Below, piece by piece: positions 49,572 through 51,770 of a stretch of 51,770 nucleotides of DNA. Source of the stretch: a virus. The notes under the pieces were generated by a model that searched no databases, had not been told where the DNA came from, and saw nothing but the letters and a program-made list of their open reading frames with translations. Each line of letters opens with the position of its first letter. The stretch's first letter is position 1. The DNA lies in the IMG/VR virus record IMGVR_UViG_3300020020_000041, positions 1-51,770 of that record; one strand, given 5' to 3'. A program made the position numbers and the translations under genes.

Positions 49572-49614
49572 ACAGAAACGCCGCCGGTGGCTATCGACGG
49601 CGGCGGTTCTGTTT
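49572..49614. terminator. Bidirectional hairpin
   Basis: ACAGAAACGCCGCCG...CGGCGGCGGTTCTGT inverted repeat after the 49738 gene, with T-rich flank on plus. Confidence 0.6.
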
Positions 49615-49642
49615 TGCCGCGGAGATTCTAACGCCAGACGCG

Positions 49643-49689
49643 ACAGAACGCCGGCGGATTCCTTGGGGGGATTCGTTCCGGCGTTCTGT
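49643..49689. repeat. Inverted repeat in the 49738-49477 gap
   Basis: ACAGAACGCCGG...CCGGCGTTCTGT, 12-base perfect arms around a 23-base loop with six G in a row. No T-run follows, so a role other than termination is possible. The rest of this 260-base gap holds only the promoter and terminator. Confidence 0.6.
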
Positions 49690-49737
49690 CTGGTCGGTTT
49701 GCGCGGACTCGAATCGCGCGCGCCGGTTGCGTTGAGT

Positions 49738-50004
49738 CTATCCGGTTCCGTCGATCGCGGAGAACGATCGGATCCGATCGGATTCCGATTCGGTTATTTC
49801 GTCCATTGTCGGATCGCCCTCGATCGAATGTTTGTAGTACAGATAATCCGGATCGTCGAGCGGTATCCAGTCGCGCGTTTTATCGTCCCACCGGAACGGC
49901 GCCCATCCCGGAATTCTGGCGCGGAACAGAACGCCAGATCCGCCGCGGATTTCTGAAATCAGAAAATAGCGGAACGTCGGCGCGGTTGTTTTTCTATCGG
50001 TCAT
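49738..50004 (-). CDS. Hypothetical protein (cassette gene)
   Basis: 88 residues with CGAAAGGGGATCGCA before ATG. Aromatic, strand-like N-terminal half (FRYFLISEIRGGSGVLFRAR; WAPFRWDDKTRDWIPL) and an acidic C-terminus. No family is recognised. A hairpin with T-rich tail lies just upstream of it. Confidence 0.7.
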   Translation of the reverse strand: MTDRKTTAPTFRYFLISEIRGGSGVLFRARIPGWAPFRWDDKTRDWIPLDDPDYLYYKHSIEGDPTMDEITESESDRIRSFSAIDGTG

Positions 50005-50029
50005 TGCGATCCCCTTTCGGATCCTAGAA

Positions 50030-50060
50030 TAAACGCCGCCGGAATTGCCGGCGGCGTTGA
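50030..50060 (-). terminator. Intrinsic terminator
   Basis: AACGCCGCCGG/CCGGCGGCGTT hairpin with TTTATTC tail on the minus strand, after the 50087 stop. Confidence 0.75.
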
Positions 50061-50086
50061 CGGTTGAGCGGTTCGAGATCTGGCGG

Positions 50087-50371
50087 TTAGTCGACGAACG
50101 ATTCCAGACGGCGCGCGGCGATCTCGGCGACCGTCGCGATCGTTTCGAGTCGATCGATAAATACCGCGGTTGTTAGCGGTCGCGACAGAACGTCGAACGT
50201 CGGTTTTCCGGGTTTGCGTTCGTCGAGCGGTTTCATCGCGACTAGCGTCCATTTCGTTCGTTTGCCGGCGATCTGGTCGACGGCGTGGAATCGGCGATCG
50301 GTTGCGTTCGAGATCCGGAAAACGAGATCGTCGATCGTTTCGAATTGTTTTTGTCTGGCGGCGGTTGTCAT
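50087..50371 (-). CDS. Hypothetical protein coupled to the LPD29 gene
   Basis: 94 residues whose ATG overlaps the stop of the LPD29 gene (ATGA). Alpha/beta mix with many Thr and Arg (FETIDDLVFRISNATDRRFH; AVFIDRLETIATVAEIAARR). It is likely a partner of the LPD29 protein or a simple operon member. Function unknown. Confidence 0.7.
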   Translation of the reverse strand: MTTAARQKQFETIDDLVFRISNATDRRFHAVDQIAGKRTKWTLVAMKPLDERKPGKPTFDVLSRPLTTAVFIDRLETIATVAEIAARRLESFVD

Positions 50372-50850
50372 CTGGCGTCGCCGATCCGGACGGTTTCGAG
50401 AACGCGTTCGCGGTTCTCGGCGTTGAGCGCGTCGAAATCCAGATCGCGCGTTTCCCAGACCACTTCATTTTCGGCCCAATTGCCGTTGATCTGAAAATGG
50501 CCGTCGAGTATTTGTCCGGTAACCGAAAACCGGAGATTCGTTCCGTGGCGCCGGTTGAACCGCTCAACCGCGGCGGCGACGCCGGCGGCGGACAGATCGC
50601 GGACAACGCCGACGTATTTCGCCTGCGGACCGCCGTCGAGCGCGTATTGATCTGGCGCGCGGTGCCGGTTGTATTCGTATTTGGCGAGTAGCGCGACAAC
50701 CGCGGACGGCGACGGACCGTCGAAATACGTAACCTCAACGGACGAACCCATCGAGAACGTTTTCGCGCGAACCGTGAATTTCGTATTCGGATACGCGGTT
50801 TTGAGATCTCGCCGAACGAGTTTGGCGGCGGCGGTCGGATCGATGTTCAT
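50368..50850 (-). CDS. LPD29-domain protein
   Basis: 160 residues from ATG 50850 with GAAAGGAACTCCG. AKLVRRDLKTAYPNTKFTVR, SSVEVTYFDGPSPSAVVALL and a Tyr/Asp segment match the LPD29 domain, found in large polyvalent phage and mobile-element proteins and as small free proteins. The role of LPD29 is not established; it may bind nucleic acid or protect incoming DNA. The rest is a short charged domain. Own promoter P9. Confidence 0.75.
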   Translation of the reverse strand: MNIDPTAAAKLVRRDLKTAYPNTKFTVRAKTFSMGSSVEVTYFDGPSPSAVVALLAKYEYNRHRAPDQYALDGGPQAKYVGVVRDLSAAGVAAAVERFNRRHGTNLRFSVTGQILDGHFQINGNWAENEVVWETRDLDFDALNAENRERVLETVRIGDAR

Positions 50851-50910
50851 CGGAGTTCCTTTCGAGTTCTGGCGGCGCGCCGGACCAGTTACCGAACGCG
50901 TTACGATTCC

Positions 50911-50939
50911 ATAGTACGCGATCGCGCAACCGATCGCCA
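50911..50939 (-). promoter_or_regulatory. Palindromic cassette promoter P9
   Basis: -35 TGGCGA, 17-base spacer, -10 TACTAT; core TACGCGATCGCGCA. Confidence 0.72.
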
Positions 50940-50967
50940 CCGGACCGCGGCGCCGTCTGGCGGACGC

Positions 50968-51003
50968 ACAAAAACGCGCCGGCGATCTGGTCGCCGGCGC
51001 GTT
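50968..51003 (-). terminator. Intrinsic terminator
   Basis: AACGCGCCGGCGA/TCGCCGGCGCGTT hairpin with five-T tail on the minus strand, after the 51030 stop. Confidence 0.88.
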
Positions 51004-51029
51004 CGAGTTATTGATCCGTTTTTGAGCGG

Positions 51030-51404
51030 TTAGCAAACCTGCGCCAGATCGAACCGCGCCGCCAGAACAACATTGGCGAGTTTGGTCCGAGCGGCGGCGG
51101 TTGCGGCGAGTTCGTCCGGATTGTCGGCGAGAACCGCGGCGTTGAGTAACGCGTCAGACGCGGCGAACAGATCGTCGGCGAGTTTTTCGAGAACGTCGAG
51201 ATATTTCCGGAGTCCGACGGACGATCGATCGAACGATTCGAGCATTTCGGACTCGACTAGCGCGCCGGTCGCGACGTTGACGCCGGTCCCGTCATCATAG
51301 AGTTCGACGGCGCCGGAATCGTCCGGCGCGCACTCGACGTATTTGCCGAGTTTGGAATCGAACCGAACGAACAGATCGTCCGGGTAGCCATCGTTGAGCG
51401 TCAT
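51030..51404 (-). CDS. Hypothetical protein (first cassette after the circle junction)
   Basis: 124 residues with CGAAAGGATCAAAACA before ATG 51404. Acidic N-terminal half (YPDDLFVRFDSKLGKYVECA), helical Ala-rich C-terminal half (AASDALLNAAVLADNPDELA). Promoter P10 and a terminator make it a complete cassette. No family is recognised. Confidence 0.72.
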   Translation of the reverse strand: MTLNDGYPDDLFVRFDSKLGKYVECAPDDSGAVELYDDGTGVNVATGALVESEMLESFDRSSVGLRKYLDVLEKLADDLFAASDALLNAAVLADNPDELAATAAARTKLANVVLAARFDLAQVC

Positions 51405-51459
51405 TGTTTTGATCCTTTCGAGCGAATCCGATCGGCCAGTTCCGATCGGTTACCGAACC

Positions 51460-51488
51460 ATAGTACGCGATCGCGTAACGATCCGCCA
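51460..51488 (-). promoter_or_regulatory. Palindromic cassette promoter P10
   Basis: -35 TGGCGG, 17-base spacer, -10 TACTAT with perfect TACGCGATCGCGTA. It separates the early-type cassettes from the terminase-MuF transcript. Confidence 0.75.
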
Positions 51489-51493
51489 CCGGT

Positions 51494-51730
51494 TCAGATC
51501 GCGCCAGACGGATAACCGTTCGGATCGATCGGTTTCGCGCCGGGATAGAGCGGAACGAACGTTTTTCCGCCGTCGCCCGGGTACGGTTCGGCGTGGGAGA
51601 TCTCCGCGCGGAGTATCGGATCCGGAATTCCGTCCGGAAACGCCTCGCAGGTTAGCGGCGCCGGACCAGACGGCGACCGGACCGGTATGTTGAACCGTTT
51701 GCAGAACGAGCAGGACGGCAGGCGGATCGC
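51494..51730 (-). CDS. Small Cys-containing protein, 3' part plus repeated 5' part
   Basis: This is the same 83-residue gene as at 1-141, seen from the right end. The TGA is at 51494-51496 and the open frame extends through the 126-base terminal repeat to 51730, where the inverted snap-back sequence breaks it before the ATG. The C-terminal half is rich in Pro and Gly and ends PNGYPSGAI. Nothing here suggests an enzyme. It is followed at once by the promoter serving the 51030-51404 gene. Confidence 0.7.
   Translation of the reverse strand, partial: AIRLPSCSFCKRFNIPVRSPSGPAPLTCEAFPDGIPDPILRAEISHAEPYPGDGGKTFVPLYPGAKPIDPNGYPSGAI
51605..51730. repeat. Terminal direct repeat, right copy
   Basis: Identical to bases 1-126. 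Removing one copy gives a circle of about 51,604 bp in which the 83-residue gene is intact. Confidence 0.95.
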
Positions 51731-51770
51731 ATACCGGTCCGGTCGCCGTCTGGTCCGGCGCCGCTAACCT
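51731..51770. repeat. Inverted snap-back of 51649-51688
   Basis: The last 40 bases are the exact reverse complement of 51649-51688 (and of 45-84), with a 42-base spacer. The copy interrupts the otherwise intact 83-residue reading frame. It is best explained as a fold-back chimera at the contig end; a real hairpin end is an alternative. Confidence 0.85.

Noticed and set aside
49691-49719. On the minus strand GATTCGAGTCCGCGC then AAACCGACCA resembles a tRNA T-arm, acceptor end and CCA, so a tRNA gene or attP core was considered.
   Set aside because: No matching acceptor 5' strand or anticodon arm is found upstream, the T-stem has an A-C mismatch, and no integrase is encoded.
51731-51770. Covalently closed hairpin telomere.
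   Set aside because: The inverted copy breaks a gene that is intact in the circular form, and no protelomerase was seen.

Overview
The window is an essentially complete genome of a tailed, long-tailed (siphovirus-type) bacteriophage. It carries a full head, tail and lysis gene set and no host genes. The first 126 bases recur at 51605-51730, and a small gene reads correctly only when these copies are joined, so the sequence closes to a circle of about 51,604 bp. The last 40 bases are an inverted copy of nearby sequence and look like an assembly snap-back. G+C is high, start codons are often GTG or TTG, ribosome sites read GAAAGGA, and promoters look like TTGATC/TTGACG with TAGGAT/TACTAT. A high-G+C Gram-positive (actinobacterial) host is likely but not proven. 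I saw no integrase and no clear repressor, so a lytic life style is the simplest reading.

Layout: a divergent promoter region lies near 20.75 kb. To its right, a plus-strand early block (20.8-25.5 kb) holds small unknown proteins and a Rad52-like annealing protein. To its left, everything is on the minus strand. First comes a lambda-like replication pair: an O-like initiator carrying iterons, an AT-rich stretch and a canonical parS, then a DnaC-like helicase loader. Next are small zinc-ribbon, HTH and VRR-NUC genes and a run of promoter-gene-terminator cassettes (14.2-16.6 kb). Then come unknown genes including a Tat-signal protein, and a three-gene DNA modification operon (7.7-10.75 kb). Terminase, portal and a giant MuF-type protein follow. 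The minus-strand order continues through the circle junction into a second cassette run (48.2-51.5 kb), then scaffold, decoration, major capsid, connectors, major tail protein, frameshifted tail chaperones, tape measure, tail tip, fibre and lysis genes, ending at 25.6 kb.

The most notable system is the operon ParB-like / C5-cytosine DNA methyltransferase / CmoA-like enzyme. CmoA makes carboxy-S-adenosylmethionine (Cx-SAM). In the adjacent, overlapping methyltransferase the invariant motif X Asn is an Arg. Asn to Lys/Arg at this position is the change reported to let an engineered CpG methyltransferase accept Cx-SAM. I therefore predict that this phage carboxymethylates cytosine in DNA. The second notable element is the MuF-type virion protein: it carries two tandem RelA/SpoT-type synthetase-like domains and a C-terminal HEYGH zincin domain, so it may deliver enzymatic effectors with the DNA. 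Repeated palindromic promoters, a recurrent boundary motif and a structured RNA with an anti-Shine-Dalgarno loop suggest unusual regulation of the small early cassettes.
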